A stretch of 47,859 nucleotides of DNA from Pseudomonas sp. UBA2684 (GCA_002354655.1 DELY01000020.1:1-47859); one strand, 5' to 3'. Counted from the stretch's first letter, positions 19,862 through 29,345 are shown. Translations and numbers: made by a program. The notes: generated from the letters alone by a model not told the origin.

Positions 19862-20488
19862 TCAGCCTTTGCGCCACACGCTGGCCAGCCACGGCTGCTG
19901 TTCGCGGGGTAAGCCGGCCGGGCGGTAGTAGTGTTCCAACTCGACGAAGCCGGCGGCCAGCAGCAGCGCTCGCCAATTGCTCAGGTCGTAGTAAGTGCCA
20001 TAGCGTTCGCCGTGCCAGCCTTCCTGATTTTCGCCGCGCGGGTTGGAGCTGAACAGCACGCCGCCGGCTTGCAGGGTGGCGTGCAACTGACGCAGCACCC
20101 GTGGCAATTCCTGGCTGGGGATATGGAACAGCACGGCGTTGGCGAAGATGCCATCGAAGCGCGCCGGCGGCAGGTCGAGGGCGAGAAAGTCTTGCTGCCA
20201 CACCTCGCAGCCGCTGTCTTCGCGGGCCATATCGACGAAGCGCGGACAGCCGTCGAGGCCGACGGCCGTGTGGCCGAGGGCGCTGAAGGTGCGCAAGTCG
20301 CGGCCTGGGCCACAGCCGAAATCGAGAATCTGCAACGGCGCCGCCTTGTCGAGGGCGCGCAGCAACGCGGCGATATTCTGGCTGACATCGTGGTCGCGGG
20401 TGCCTTCGCGAAAGTCCTCGGCGCAGCCCTGGTAATGGGCCAGGGTCAGGGCGCTGATCTGCGCGAGGTCGTCGGGGCTGAGCGTCAT
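19862..20488 (-). CDS. class I SAM-dependent methyltransferase
   Basis: A 208-residue protein with the SAM-binding motif ILDFGCGPGRDLRTF (about residue 54), then VGLDGCPRFVDMAR (motif II acid) and FDGIFANAVLFHIP. This is the small-molecule methyltransferase fold without extra domains. I take the start at MTLSPDDLAQ because conservation begins there, though the frame extends upstream. The substrate is unknown. It is divergent from chrA. Confidence 0.82.
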   Translation of the reverse strand: MTLSPDDLAQISALTLAHYQGCAEDFREGTRDHDVSQNIAALLRALDKAAPLQILDFGCGPGRDLRTFSALGHTAVGLDGCPRFVDMAREDSGCEVWQQDFLALDLPPARFDGIFANAVLFHIPSQELPRVLRQLHATLQAGGVLFSSNPRGENQEGWHGERYGTYYDLSNWRALLLAAGFVELEHYYRPAGLPREQQPWLASVWRKG

Positions 20489-20621
20489 CTGGGCGGGCCT
20501 TGAGTGAAAGCAGGCGACTATTAAAACCCATCCGCACGTTCGTCGGCTCAATCCAGTTGCAAGCGCCGCGTTACGGTGCATCGAGCCATGCTGCATGGCT
20601 GTCCCAGTGTTTAATCAATAC

Positions 20622-20654
20622 CGTTTCGTGGGCTGGGCTTCAGCCCAGCAGAAA
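20622..20654. repeat. hairpin between methyltransferase and chrA
   Basis: GCTGGGC, loop TTCA, GCCCAGC, extended outward by GTTTC and GAAAC. This resembles short Pseudomonas REP-like hairpins. It lies in the divergent promoter region of the methyltransferase and chromate transporter genes. Confidence 0.5.
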
Positions 20655-20763
20655 CTGGCATCGCCGTTTTGCGACAAGTACGCGCGAAGCGGCCTACCAT
20701 CAGCGGTTAATCGGCGCGGGGTATAGTGCGCCGGCCCTTGCAACCCAACTGGATGCGCTTTCG

Positions 20764-22113
20764 ATGCCTGCAACGCCAGCCGAGCACGACCTGCCCAAAC
20801 CCGTCAGCCTGTTCGAGGCCTTTTGCTTCTGGCTCAAACTCGGCCTGATCAGCTTCGGCGGCCCGGCCGGGCAGATTGCGATCATGCACCAGGAGTTGGT
20901 GGAGAAGCGCCGCTGGCTGTCGGAGCGGCGCTTTCTGCATGCGCTGAACTACTGCATGTTGCTGCCGGGACCGGAGGCGCAGCAGTTGGCCACCTACATC
21001 GGCTGGCTGATGCACCGCACCTGGGGCGGGGTGATCGCCGGGGTGCTGTTCGTGTTGCCGTCGCTGTTCATCCTGATCGGCCTGTCCTGGGTGTATATCG
21101 CCTTTGGCGACGTGCCGCTGGTGGCGGGGATCTTCTACGGGATCAAGCCGGCGGTCACCGCCATTGTCGTCCAGGCGGCCTACCGGATTGGCTCGCGGGC
21201 ACTGAAAAACAACTGGCTGTGGGGCATCGCGGCGGCATCCTTTGTAGCGATCTTCGCACTCAACGTGCCGTTCCCGCTGATCGTCCTCGCCGCCGCCGTG
21301 CTCGGTTACCTCGGCGGGCGCCTGCTGCCGCAGCATTTCACGCCCGGTGGCGGGCATGGCGCGACGGATAAAACCTTCGGCCCGGCGCTGATCGACGACC
21401 ACACGCCAACGCCCGCGCACGCGCGTTTTAGTGGCTCGCGCCTGGCCCTGCTGCTGTTGGTCGGCGCCTGGCTGTGGCTGCTGCCGATGGGCTTGCTGAT
21501 CTGGTTGTTCGGCTGGGACGGCACGTTGACGCAGATGAGCTGGTTCTTCACCAAAGCCGCATTGCTGACCTTCGGCGGCGCCTACGCGGTGCTGCCCTAC
21601 GTGTACCAGGGCGCCATCGGCCACTACGGCTGGCTGACGCCGACACAGATGATCGACGGCCTGGCTCTTGGCGAAACCACGCCGGGGCCGCTGATCATGG
21701 TGGTGGCCTTCGTCGCCTTCGTCGGCGCCTACGTGCAGCAAGTGTTCGGCGCCGATCAGGCGTTTGTCGCCGGTGCGCTGGCCGCGGCCCTGGTCACTTG
21801 GTTCACCTTCCTGCCGTCGTTCCTGTTCATCCTCGCCGGCGGCCCGCTGGTGGAGTCGACCCACGGCGAGCTGAAATTCACCGCGCCGCTGACCGGCATC
21901 ACCGCCGCGGTGGTCGGGGTGATCCTCAACCTGGCGCTGTTCTTCGGCTACCACGTGCTCTGGCCGCAAGGCTTCGCCGGCAGCTTCGACTGGCCCTCGG
22001 CATTGATCGCGTTGGCCGCCGCCGTGGCGCTGTTCAGGTTCAAGCGTGGGGTCATGGAGGTGATTGGCGCTTGCGCGGTGGCGGGGGTGCTGGTGCGTTT
22101 ACTGCTCAACTGA
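20764..22113 (+). CDS. chrA: chromate efflux transporter ChrA (two-domain)
   Basis: A 449-residue CHR-family membrane protein made of two homologous halves. The first has FGGPAGQIAIMHQELVEKRR and LLPGPEAQQLATYIGW; the second has FGGAYAVLPYVYQGAI and TTPGPLIMVVAFVAFVGAY. Long-chain ChrA proteins export chromate (and respond to sulfate status) using the proton gradient. The start at MPATPAEHDLPKPVSLFEAF is where family similarity begins. A rhodanese gene follows 10 bases downstream, so the two are an operon. Confidence 0.93.
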   Translation: MPATPAEHDLPKPVSLFEAFCFWLKLGLISFGGPAGQIAIMHQELVEKRRWLSERRFLHALNYCMLLPGPEAQQLATYIGWLMHRTWGGVIAGVLFVLPSLFILIGLSWVYIAFGDVPLVAGIFYGIKPAVTAIVVQAAYRIGSRALKNNWLWGIAAASFVAIFALNVPFPLIVLAAAVLGYLGGRLLPQHFTPGGGHGATDKTFGPALIDDHTPTPAHARFSGSRLALLLLVGAWLWLLPMGLLIWLFGWDGTLTQMSWFFTKAALLTFGGAYAVLPYVYQGAIGHYGWLTPTQMIDGLALGETTPGPLIMVVAFVAFVGAYVQQVFGADQAFVAGALAAALVTWFTFLPSFLFILAGGPLVESTHGELKFTAPLTGITAAVVGVILNLALFFGYHVLWPQGFAGSFDWPSALIALAAAVALFRFKRGVMEVIGACAVAGVLVRLLLN

Positions 22114-22123
22114 GAGGTGTGCG

Positions 22124-22453
22124 ATGAGCCGTATCTCGATCTGTGAATTGGCCGAGTGGCAGGCCGCGAGCCGGCAGTTCAGCTTGCTGGATGTGCGGCG
22201 GGCAGCTGTTCGGCAGGCGGATGCCGCCGCCATTCCTGGCGCCCAATGGCGCGACCCCGAGGGCCTTTTCACCTGGAAGGATCAGGTACCACGGGACAGG
22301 CCGGTCATTCTCTATTGCGCCCAAGGACATGAGATCAGCCAGGGCATCGCCGCCACGCTGATGGTCATGGGGCTCGATGCGCGCTACCTGATCGATGGCT
22401 TCACCGGTTGGCGAGCGGCCGGTCAGGCAACTGAACCGCTGGCGACTGGCTAA
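22124..22453 (+). CDS. rhodanese-domain protein (ChrE-like)
   Basis: A 109-residue single rhodanese domain. The active-site loop is YCAQGHEIS with the catalytic Cys near residue 66, and the N-terminal LLDVRR motif is present. GAGAGGTG lies before the start, 10 bases after chrA. Rhodanese-like genes next to chrA in other bacteria are called chrE and are linked to chromate resistance, perhaps through thiol chemistry; the reaction here is inferred only. Confidence 0.88.
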   Translation: MSRISICELAEWQAASRQFSLLDVRRAAVRQADAAAIPGAQWRDPEGLFTWKDQVPRDRPVILYCAQGHEISQGIAATLMVMGLDARYLIDGFTGWRAAGQATEPLATG

Positions 22454-22526
22454 CCCATAGGCTTGCGCCACGCTCGGGTCAGGCCGACTGGCTGTGGTGG
22501 GCTTGCAGCTCAACCTAGGCAAACCG

Positions 22527-24806
22527 CTAGCGCTTATGCGTGCACGGCCCCAGGTTGAGCAGTTCCGCCGGTTGCGGGCGGCCGAAGTGGTAGCCCTGTG
22601 CGTAGTCGCAGCCGAGTTGACGGAGAAAGTCGACTTGCTCCGGCTGTTCGATGCCTTCGGCGAGGATTTTCAGTTCCAGGCTGTGGCCGAGGGCAATGAC
22701 CGCGCGGGTGATCGCCACGTCGTCCTTGTCATGCGGCAGACCGCAGACGAAGCTCTGGTCGAGTTTCAGCTTGTGCACCGGCAGGCGTTTGAGGCGCGCC
22801 AGGGAACTGTAGCCGGTGCCAAAGTCGTCGATGGCCAGGCGGATGCCCAGGTCGCGCAGGCGTTCGAGCAAGGCTTGCGCGGCGTCGGGGTCGTCCATCA
22901 CCGCGCTCTCGGTGACTTCCAGCTCCAGGCAGGCCGGGTCGAGGCCGGTGTCGGCCAGTACCTGGGCCACGCGCTTGTCCAGTTCGCCACGGCTGAACAG
23001 CCGGCTGGAGACGTTCACCGCGACGAACAGCAGGGCATAGCCGGCGGTTTTCCAGGCCACCATCTGCTGGCAGGCCTGCGCCAACACCCAGGCATCGATG
23101 GCGCCGATCAGCCCGCTGTCTTCGGCGATCGGGATGAATTCGCCAGGCGGCACCAGGCCGCGTTGCGGGTGTTGCCAGCGCACCAACGCTTCGACGCCAA
23201 TCAGCCGGCCGCTGCTCAGGCAATGCAGTGGCTGGTAATGCACGCGCAGTTCGTTGCCTTCCAGGGCATGGCGCAGGGCGCTGACCAATTCGACCCGCTG
23301 GCGCGCGTACTCGGTGAGTTCCAGGGCATAAAAGGCGAAGCCTTCGCGGCCACTGCTCTTGGCCTTGAACAGCGCGGAGTCGACATTGCGCAGCACTTGC
23401 TCGACGTTCTGCGCATCGCCGGGAAACAGGCTGATGCCGATGCTGGCGGCGATAAACAGCTCCTGGCCGATCAGTTGGAACGGCGTGCTCAGGCAGTCGA
23501 GCAACTGTTGGGCGAGGTCGGCGGCCTGCTCGGCGTTGCTGCAGTCTTCGCAGAGCAGGCCGAATTCGTCGCCGCCCAGGCGCGCCAGGGTCATGCCTTT
23601 ACCGAGGTGCTCCTTGAGCCGCTCGCCGACGGCTTTGAGCAGCAGGTCGCCGACGTTGTGGCCCAGGCTTTCGTTGATGTGCTTGAAGTGATCCAGGTCG
23701 ATCAGCAGCACGGCGCCGTGGTGCTGCTCGCGTTGCGCGCGCTCCAGGGCGTGTTCGACTCGCTCGGTGAACAGCAGGCGGTTGGGCAGGTTGCTCAGCG
23801 GGTCGTGGTGCGCCAGGTAATCCAACTCGCGTTGCGAGCGTTTCAGCGCGCTGATATCGGAGAACACCGCGACGTAATGACTGATCGCGCCCTTCTCGTC
23901 GTGGATCACCCGGATGCATTGCCACTGCGGGTAGATCTCGCCGTTCTTGCGCCGGTTCCAGATTTCCCCGCTCCAGGCGCCGCGGCTTTGCAGGGCGTGC
24001 CACATCGTTCGGTAGAAGGTGTCGTCATGCCGACCGGACTTCAGCAGGTTGGGTTGCTGGCCGAGAATCTCCGTTGCGCTGTAGCCGGTGATGCGGCTGA
24101 AGGCTGGGTTGATATGCACGATCCGTTGCGCGGCATCGCTGACCAGCACGCCTTCCTGGGTGGCATCGAACACCGCCGCGGCCTGGCGCAGGCTGTCTTC
24201 GTCGGCGCGGCGCTGGGTGATGTCGCTGGCGGTGCCGATAAAGCGCTCGGGGCGGCCCTTGGCATCGAGCAGCAGGCGGCCGCGCGACTGAATCCAACGG
24301 TAGTTACCATCGCGGTGGCGCAGCCGGTAGGTGTTTTCGTAAGGCTCCTGGCTGGCGCTGCGCAACAACTCGGCAATGGTTTGTCGGTAGTGGGCGTGGT
24401 CGTCGGGGTGCAGGTGCTGCAACCAGGCCTCGCGCGTGCCGCCCAGTTCTTCGGGTTGCAGGCCGAGCAGGGCGCTGTAGCGGGGCGAGAAAAATAACTC
24501 GCGGGTGCGCAGGTCCCAATCCCACAGGCCGTCTTCGGCGGCGTCCAGCGCCAGGCTCAGGCGCTCCTCACTGGCGCCCAGGGCACGGCGGATACGGCGT
24601 TGCAAACGCCAGTGGGAATGCAGAATCCCATACAGCAATACGCTGGTGAGCAGGACGAAGCACAAGCCCTTGAGCAGCTGCGCGCGTTCCATCTGCTGCG
24701 CGGACAGGCCGAGGGCCACCAGCAGTCCGTCGCTGAAGAAAATCCACACGCCAGCAGCCAGCATGTACATGAGGGTCAGGCGCAGGGCGTCGTGGCGTAT
24801 GCTCAT
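22527..24806 (-). CDS. PAS-PAS-GGDEF-EAL membrane protein (PipA-like)
   Basis: A 759-residue c-di-GMP protein. Two membrane segments (about 10-30 and 43-63) precede two PAS/PAC domains (about 78-200 and 203-320; the second has GVLVSDAAQRIVHINPAFSR). The GGDEF domain has the motif ARLGGDEFGLL intact but no RxxD inhibitory site before it. The EAL domain has GVEALVRWQHP and AIDDFGTGYSSLARLK, with catalytic residues present. It may therefore make or degrade c-di-GMP; the phosphodiesterase role is likelier. It matches PAO1 PA0285 (PipA) by position and layout. It is divergent from desA. Confidence 0.92.
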   Translation of the reverse strand: MSIRHDALRLTLMYMLAAGVWIFFSDGLLVALGLSAQQMERAQLLKGLCFVLLTSVLLYGILHSHWRLQRRIRRALGASEERLSLALDAAEDGLWDWDLRTRELFFSPRYSALLGLQPEELGGTREAWLQHLHPDDHAHYRQTIAELLRSASQEPYENTYRLRHRDGNYRWIQSRGRLLLDAKGRPERFIGTASDITQRRADEDSLRQAAAVFDATQEGVLVSDAAQRIVHINPAFSRITGYSATEILGQQPNLLKSGRHDDTFYRTMWHALQSRGAWSGEIWNRRKNGEIYPQWQCIRVIHDEKGAISHYVAVFSDISALKRSQRELDYLAHHDPLSNLPNRLLFTERVEHALERAQREQHHGAVLLIDLDHFKHINESLGHNVGDLLLKAVGERLKEHLGKGMTLARLGGDEFGLLCEDCSNAEQAADLAQQLLDCLSTPFQLIGQELFIAASIGISLFPGDAQNVEQVLRNVDSALFKAKSSGREGFAFYALELTEYARQRVELVSALRHALEGNELRVHYQPLHCLSSGRLIGVEALVRWQHPQRGLVPPGEFIPIAEDSGLIGAIDAWVLAQACQQMVAWKTAGYALLFVAVNVSSRLFSRGELDKRVAQVLADTGLDPACLELEVTESAVMDDPDAAQALLERLRDLGIRLAIDDFGTGYSSLARLKRLPVHKLKLDQSFVCGLPHDKDDVAITRAVIALGHSLELKILAEGIEQPEQVDFLRQLGCDYAQGYHFGRPQPAELLNLGPCTHKR

Positions 24807-24976
24807 AAGGTGAGGGTCAGCTCTTTTCGTGTACGGCGCAGTATAGAGGTCGGCGGGGTCGTAACATTCTTATCCAAAAGACCAACTGGTTTTCTGATCC
24901 GGGTTGGCGATAATGCAATGCGGCTCGATTCTGTCGGACTGGGTCGCGTCTTCCTTTTCAAGAGGCACTCGACCCC

Positions 24977-26164
24977 ATGTGGTACAACGGTTCTCTCGAC
25001 TTGTCGATCTGGCAACTGATCGCAGTCACTCTGGTGATGACGCACGTGACGATTGTCGGTGTCACGGTATACCTGCACCGTTACTCTGCGCACCGCGCAT
25101 TGGAGCTGCACCCCGCGCTCAAGCACTTCTTCCGCTTCTGGCTGTGGTTGACCACGGCGCAGAACACCCGCGAATGGACCGCCATTCACCGCAAGCACCA
25201 TGCCAAATGCGAAACCGTCGATGACCCGCACAGCCCGGTGATCAAAGGCCTGGGTACGGTACTGCGCAAAGGCGCCGAACTGTATGCCGAAGAAGCGAAA
25301 AACCAGGACACCCTGCGCATCTACGGTAAGAACTGCCCGGACGATTGGGTCGAGCGTAACGTCTATTCGCGCTTTCCAATTGGCGGCGTGACCCTGATGG
25401 CAATCATCGACCTGGCGCTGTTCGGCGCCGCCGGTATCACCATTTGGGCGGTGCAGATGATGTGGATTCCGGTGTGGGCGGCCGGGGTGATCAACGGCCT
25501 GGGCCATGCGGTTGGCTATCGCAACTTCGAGTGCCGCGATGCGGCGACCAACCTGGTGCCGTGGGGCATTCTGGTCGGCGGCGAAGAGCTGCACAACAAC
25601 CACCACACCTATCCCAACTCGGCCAAGCTGTCGGTGCGCAAGTGGGAGTTCGACATGGGCTGGGCGTGGATTCAGCTGTTCAGCTTCTTCGGTCTGGCCA
25701 AGGTGCAGCGCGTCGCGCCCATCGCCCATCGCGTCGAAGGCAAGCGCCAGTTGGACATGGACACCGCCATGGCGATCCTCAACAACCGCTTCCAGATCAT
25801 GGCGCAATACCGCAAGTTGGTGATTGGCCCGCTGGTCAAGCAGGAGCTGGCCAAGGCCGATGCCTCGGTACGCCACCAGTTCCACCGGGCCAAGCGTCTG
25901 CTGGCCCGCGAACCGAGCCTGTTGCACGATCAGCAGCAACTGCGCATCGATGCCATGTTGGCGCAGAGCCACTCGCTCAAGGTGATTTACGAGAAACGCC
26001 TGGCGTTGCAGCAGATTTGGGCCAAGACCAGCTCCAATGGCCACGAAATGCTCGACGCCATCAAGCAGTGGGTGCACGAGGCCGAGGCCAGCGGCATCCA
26101 GTCGCTGCGCGATTTCGCCGAGCAACTGAAAACCTATTCGCTACGCCCCGCCGGGGCCGCATAA
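24977..26164 (+). CDS. desA: acyl-lipid delta-9 fatty acid desaturase
   Basis: A 395-residue membrane desaturase. Three His boxes are visible: HRYSAHR (about residues 34-40), HRKHH (about 71-75) and HNNHH (about 206-210); they bind the di-iron centre. Four hydrophobic segments surround them. In P. aeruginosa DesA (PA0286) puts a delta-9 double bond into acyl chains already in phospholipids. The C-terminal 120 residues are a helical extension. The ATG has AGAGG upstream. A strong terminator follows at 26237. Confidence 0.93.
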   Translation: MWYNGSLDLSIWQLIAVTLVMTHVTIVGVTVYLHRYSAHRALELHPALKHFFRFWLWLTTAQNTREWTAIHRKHHAKCETVDDPHSPVIKGLGTVLRKGAELYAEEAKNQDTLRIYGKNCPDDWVERNVYSRFPIGGVTLMAIIDLALFGAAGITIWAVQMMWIPVWAAGVINGLGHAVGYRNFECRDAATNLVPWGILVGGEELHNNHHTYPNSAKLSVRKWEFDMGWAWIQLFSFFGLAKVQRVAPIAHRVEGKRQLDMDTAMAILNNRFQIMAQYRKLVIGPLVKQELAKADASVRHQFHRAKRLLAREPSLLHDQQQLRIDAMLAQSHSLKVIYEKRLALQQIWAKTSSNGHEMLDAIKQWVHEAEASGIQSLRDFAEQLKTYSLRPAGAA

Positions 26165-26236
26165 GAAAACCGCTGCTGCCGACGGATGGTTGAACCCATC
26201 GGCAGCAGACAGGTCTTTAAGTCTGCGATTGCACGT

Positions 26237-26268
26237 AAAAGCCCGCCGTTCGGCGGGCTTTTTGTTTT
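26237..26268 (+). terminator. rho-independent terminator after desA
   Basis: AAAAGCCCGCCG, loop TT, CGGCGGGC followed by TTTTTGTTTT. The A-run before the stem would allow weak use from the other strand too. Confidence 0.9.
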
Positions 26269-26329
26269 CCGTAACTACGACGCACTATGCTGCGTTTATC
26301 GCCCATGTATTCAGCAGGATGGCGGTTTT

Positions 26330-27301
26330 ATGGACGAATTCACGCGTCTCCCTCTCGAACTGGAAGAGCTGACCCTGGCGTTGCTGCACAGCCGCGCAGA
26401 AGTCACTCGGTTGCGTGAGCGCGAGCAACTGATCAGCACGCTGCTGGGCAGTGTCAACGCGGTGCTGTGGGCGTTCGACTGGCAGACCCAGCAGGTGATT
26501 TACGTCAGCCCGGCCTACGAGCGAATCTTCGGTCGCTCCGCCGCCTTGCTGCTGGCCGATTACGGCGAGTGGCGTAACAGCATCTACCCGGATGACATGG
26601 AATACGCCGCCGAGAGCCTCGCCAAGGTGCTGGAAACCGGCGCCGTAGAGGCCCGCGAGTACCGCATCATTCGCAGTGACGGGCAACTGCGCTGGCTCAG
26701 CGACAAGTGTTTTATCAGCCGCCAGAATGAAGCGGGACAGGCGCAGATCGTCGTTGGCATCGCCGAGGACATCACCGAGAAGAAGCAGCTGGAAGGCGAA
26801 CTGCATCGCCTGGCCACCATCGATGTGCTGACCCAGAGCAGCAACCGCCGCTACTTCTTCGAGTGCGCCCAGCGCGAATTCGAGCATGCCCGACAGTTCG
26901 GCAGCCCGCTGGCCTTTCTCCTGCTCGACCTCGACGACTTCAAGCAGATCAACGACAAGTACGGTCACCAGATGGGCGACCAGGTGTTGCAGCGCCTGGC
27001 CTACAGTGGCGCCTCGGTGCTGCGTCGCGGCGACCTGTTCGGGCGTATCGGCGGCGAAGAGTTCGCGGCGGTGTTTCCCGGTTGCGAGCCGGCCTTGGCC
27101 GAGCAGATTGCCGAGCGCTTGCAGCGCGAGGTGCAGCGCCTGAGCTTCAGCTACGAAAGCCAGCAATTCGGCATCACCGCCAGCCAGGGTCTGACCAGCC
27201 TGCGCGGCGACGATCAGAGCCTGGATGCGCTGTTTGCCCGTGCCGACAGCGCGATGTATCAAGCCAAGCGTCAAGGCAAGAACCAGATCGTCCTCGGTTG
27301 A
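26330..27301 (+). CDS. PAS-GGDEF diguanylate cyclase
   Basis: A 323-residue cytoplasmic protein. A coiled-coil start (LPLELEELTLALLHSRAEV) leads to a PAS/PAC domain (about 45-155) and a GGDEF domain with the active motif RIGGEEFAAVFPG. The inhibitory I-site RRGD lies five residues before GGEEF, so product feedback is expected. It makes c-di-GMP from two GTP. Position and layout match PAO1 PA0290. No membrane segment. ATG 26330 follows AGGA by 11 bases. Confidence 0.92.
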   Translation: MDEFTRLPLELEELTLALLHSRAEVTRLREREQLISTLLGSVNAVLWAFDWQTQQVIYVSPAYERIFGRSAALLLADYGEWRNSIYPDDMEYAAESLAKVLETGAVEAREYRIIRSDGQLRWLSDKCFISRQNEAGQAQIVVGIAEDITEKKQLEGELHRLATIDVLTQSSNRRYFFECAQREFEHARQFGSPLAFLLLDLDDFKQINDKYGHQMGDQVLQRLAYSGASVLRRGDLFGRIGGEEFAAVFPGCEPALAEQIAERLQREVQRLSFSYESQQFGITASQGLTSLRGDDQSLDALFARADSAMYQAKRQGKNQIVLG

Positions 27302-27790
27302 GGGCAGCGCTATTAGGCGGTGGCTTGGCGATAACCCGCCGTTCAGGCGCGTATCCTCGGCAAAAATCCGCTTATTAATGTTCGATGTGGGGGCGCTGAT
27401 ACCTGCGCTTGCCCGGTAAATCCTTGAGCTAGAGCGGCTGGCCGACAAAGCGCGGCGGCTGGCACAGTATCTGCGTAGGGCTGTGCAGACCCAAGATCAG
27501 CCGCATAGGGCTGACAGACAATAAAAATGAAGAGACCTGCGCCGATGACCCTCACCTGCTTCCCGCCGAAAATCCCTGTGTCCCTGTTGCCGAGCGTCGG
27601 CCACCACGCCGCTGTGCAGCGCTAATTCCTGTTCGCCTATTCGTGATTCGCCGGTCTTGGCGCCCATGCGGCTGCCTGTTGCGCGAGTGCGTTGGGCGTG
27701 CGAACGAATTCGGCCTGCGCCTGCCTCTTCGTCACTGAAGCCAGAGCCCGTGCCGATGTGTCACCCATAAAAACACTGGAGAGCATCACC
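27302..27790. other. 489-base region upstream of oprE
   Basis: No gene is seen on either strand with a credible start. It holds a sigma-54-type promoter match at 27460-27475 and a long leader before the oprE start. I see no ANR box of the form TTGATN4ATCAA. Confidence 0.5.
27460..27475 (+). promoter_or_regulatory. sigma-54 (-24/-12) promoter candidate for oprE
   Basis: TGGCACAGTATCTGCG has GG (27461-62) and GC (27473-74) separated by exactly ten bases, close to TGGCAC-N5-TTGC. It lies 315 bases before the oprE start. OprE of P. aeruginosa is induced without oxygen; an RpoN role is inference. Confidence 0.5.
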
Positions 27791-29059
27791 ATGACAAAGA
27801 CCTCCCTGGCGCTGGCCGTAGCTGCCAGCACCCTGGGCCTGTCCCTGAGCCAAGTCGCCAACGCGGCTTTTATTGAAGACAGCAAAGCCAGCGTTGAAGC
27901 GCGTAACTTCTACTTCAACCGTGACTTCCGTCAGGAAGGCGGGAACTCGTCAAATGGTCAGTCCAAGGCCGAAGAATGGGCGCAGGGCTTCATTCTGCGC
28001 GCCGAGTCGGGGTACACCGAAGGCACCGTGGGCTTCGGTCTGGATGCCATCGGCATGTTGGGTTTCAAGCTGGACTCCGGTGACGGCACCGCCGGCACCG
28101 GCCTGCTGACCCCGGATCGCTCAGGTGGCTCGCAGGACTATTCCTCTGACCTGGCCGTAGCTGCCAAGGCAAAAATTTCCAAGAGTGTGCTGAAAGTCGG
28201 CAGCATGCAGTACAAAAACATGGCCATTGCTTCCAGCGACAGCCGCCTGACCCCGCAGGTATTTTCAGGTGGGCAACTGGTCTCCCAAGAGATTGAAGGT
28301 CTGACTCTGGATGCCGCGCGTATTCGCGAGGTCAACAACCGCGATTCCGGCGACTACGAGGACATCAGCATCGCCAGCGGCGGTCGTCGTGGCATCACCA
28401 CCCCCGGCGGTGCAACCACCGACAAGTTCAGCTATCTGGGTGGTACCTACAAGGTCACCAAGGACCTGACTGCGGCTTACTACTATTCCGAGTTGGAAGA
28501 GCTGTACAAGCAAAACTCCTTCAACCTGGTGCATGTGCTGCCGCTGGCCGACAAGCAGACCCTGAAGACCGACGTGCGTTACGCGCGCTCCACCGACGAC
28601 GGACGTAGCAACGTCGACAACAAGGCCTTCGGTGCCATGGTTACCTACGGCCTCTCCGGTCATGCCTTCGGCCTGGGCTACCAGAAGATGAGCGGTGATA
28701 CCGGCGCTGCCTACATCAACGGTACCGATCCATTCCTGGTCAACTATGTACAGATCGGTGATTTCGCCAACAAGGACGAAACCTCCTGGCAGGCGCGTTA
28801 CGACTTCAACTTCGCCTCCATCGGCATTCCGGGTCTGACCTTCATGACCCGTTACCTGACCGGTGACAATGTGGATCGTGGTGCTGCTGCCTCTGACGGT
28901 CAGGAGTGGGAGCGCAACACCGAGCTGATGTATGTCTTCCAGGACGGGGCGCTGAAGAACCTCGGCGTGCGCTGGCGTAATGCGTCGGTGCGTTCCAACT
29001 TCGCGAACGATATCGACGAAAACCGTCTGATCGTCAGCTACACCCTGCCGCTGTTCTGA
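27791..29059 (+). CDS. oprE: OprD-family outer membrane porin OprE
   Basis: A 422-residue porin. The signal peptide MTKTSLALAVAASTLGLSLS... is cleaved after ANA near residue 24. The mature start FIEDSKASVEARNFYFNRDF is the standard OprD-family opening, and the protein ends in alternating beta strands with a terminal Phe (LIVSYTLPLF) needed for outer-membrane insertion. It forms an 18-strand barrel for small solutes. GGAGAG precedes the start. Base composition is slightly less GC-rich than neighbours, as usual for well-expressed porins. It matches PA0291. Confidence 0.93.
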   Translation: MTKTSLALAVAASTLGLSLSQVANAAFIEDSKASVEARNFYFNRDFRQEGGNSSNGQSKAEEWAQGFILRAESGYTEGTVGFGLDAIGMLGFKLDSGDGTAGTGLLTPDRSGGSQDYSSDLAVAAKAKISKSVLKVGSMQYKNMAIASSDSRLTPQVFSGGQLVSQEIEGLTLDAARIREVNNRDSGDYEDISIASGGRRGITTPGGATTDKFSYLGGTYKVTKDLTAAYYYSELEELYKQNSFNLVHVLPLADKQTLKTDVRYARSTDDGRSNVDNKAFGAMVTYGLSGHAFGLGYQKMSGDTGAAYINGTDPFLVNYVQIGDFANKDETSWQARYDFNFASIGIPGLTFMTRYLTGDNVDRGAAASDGQEWERNTELMYVFQDGALKNLGVRWRNASVRSNFANDIDENRLIVSYTLPLF

Positions 29060-29121
29060 TCGCCGCCCCGTCCTTGACGGGGTGTCTGTCGCGCCTGGGT
29101 AGTTGCATCCTGCCCAGGCGC

Positions 29122-29164
29122 GTTGCCGCATGAAAAAGCCCCGCCTGTGCGGGGCTTTTTCATG
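29122..29164 (+). terminator. oprE terminator, split by an element insertion
   Basis: GTTGCCGCATGAAAAAGCCC-CGC pairs with GCGGGGCTTTTTCATG. The rest of the original 3' arm, CGGCAAC, now lies at 29323-29329 beyond the miniature element. Before insertion the stem was a perfect 23 bases with loop CTGT. The core hairpin and T-run remain, so termination should still work. Confidence 0.88.
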
Positions 29165-29312
29165 GCTCTGTACCCGTTAACGGTTGATGCAGACCGCCGT
29201 CACGCGGGAGCGGCTTTAGCCGCGAGAGATCTTCAGCGTTCAAAGATTTTCGCGGATAAATCCACTCCCACAACAGCGCGGCTTCTCCTGCAACACGTAA
29301 CGGGGACATAGC
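29165..29312. mobile_element. 148-base miniature inverted-repeat element, copy 2
   Basis: Starts GCTCTGTACCCGTTAACGG and ends CACGTAACGGGGACATAGC, with the REP pair inside, and has the same length as copy 1. It is flanked by an exact 10-base direct repeat, CTTTTTCATG (29155-29164 and 29313-29322), which is the duplicated target within the oprE terminator stem. Confidence 0.93.
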
Positions 29313-29345
29313 CTTTTTCATGCGGCAACCGTTAACTGAACGCCG

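Noticed and set aside
22494-24497. A 667-codon plus-strand frame opposite the GGDEF/EAL gene
   Set aside because: It is a shadow of the minus-strand gene in high-GC DNA: no family motifs, and the opposite strand encodes intact PAS, GGDEF and EAL domains.
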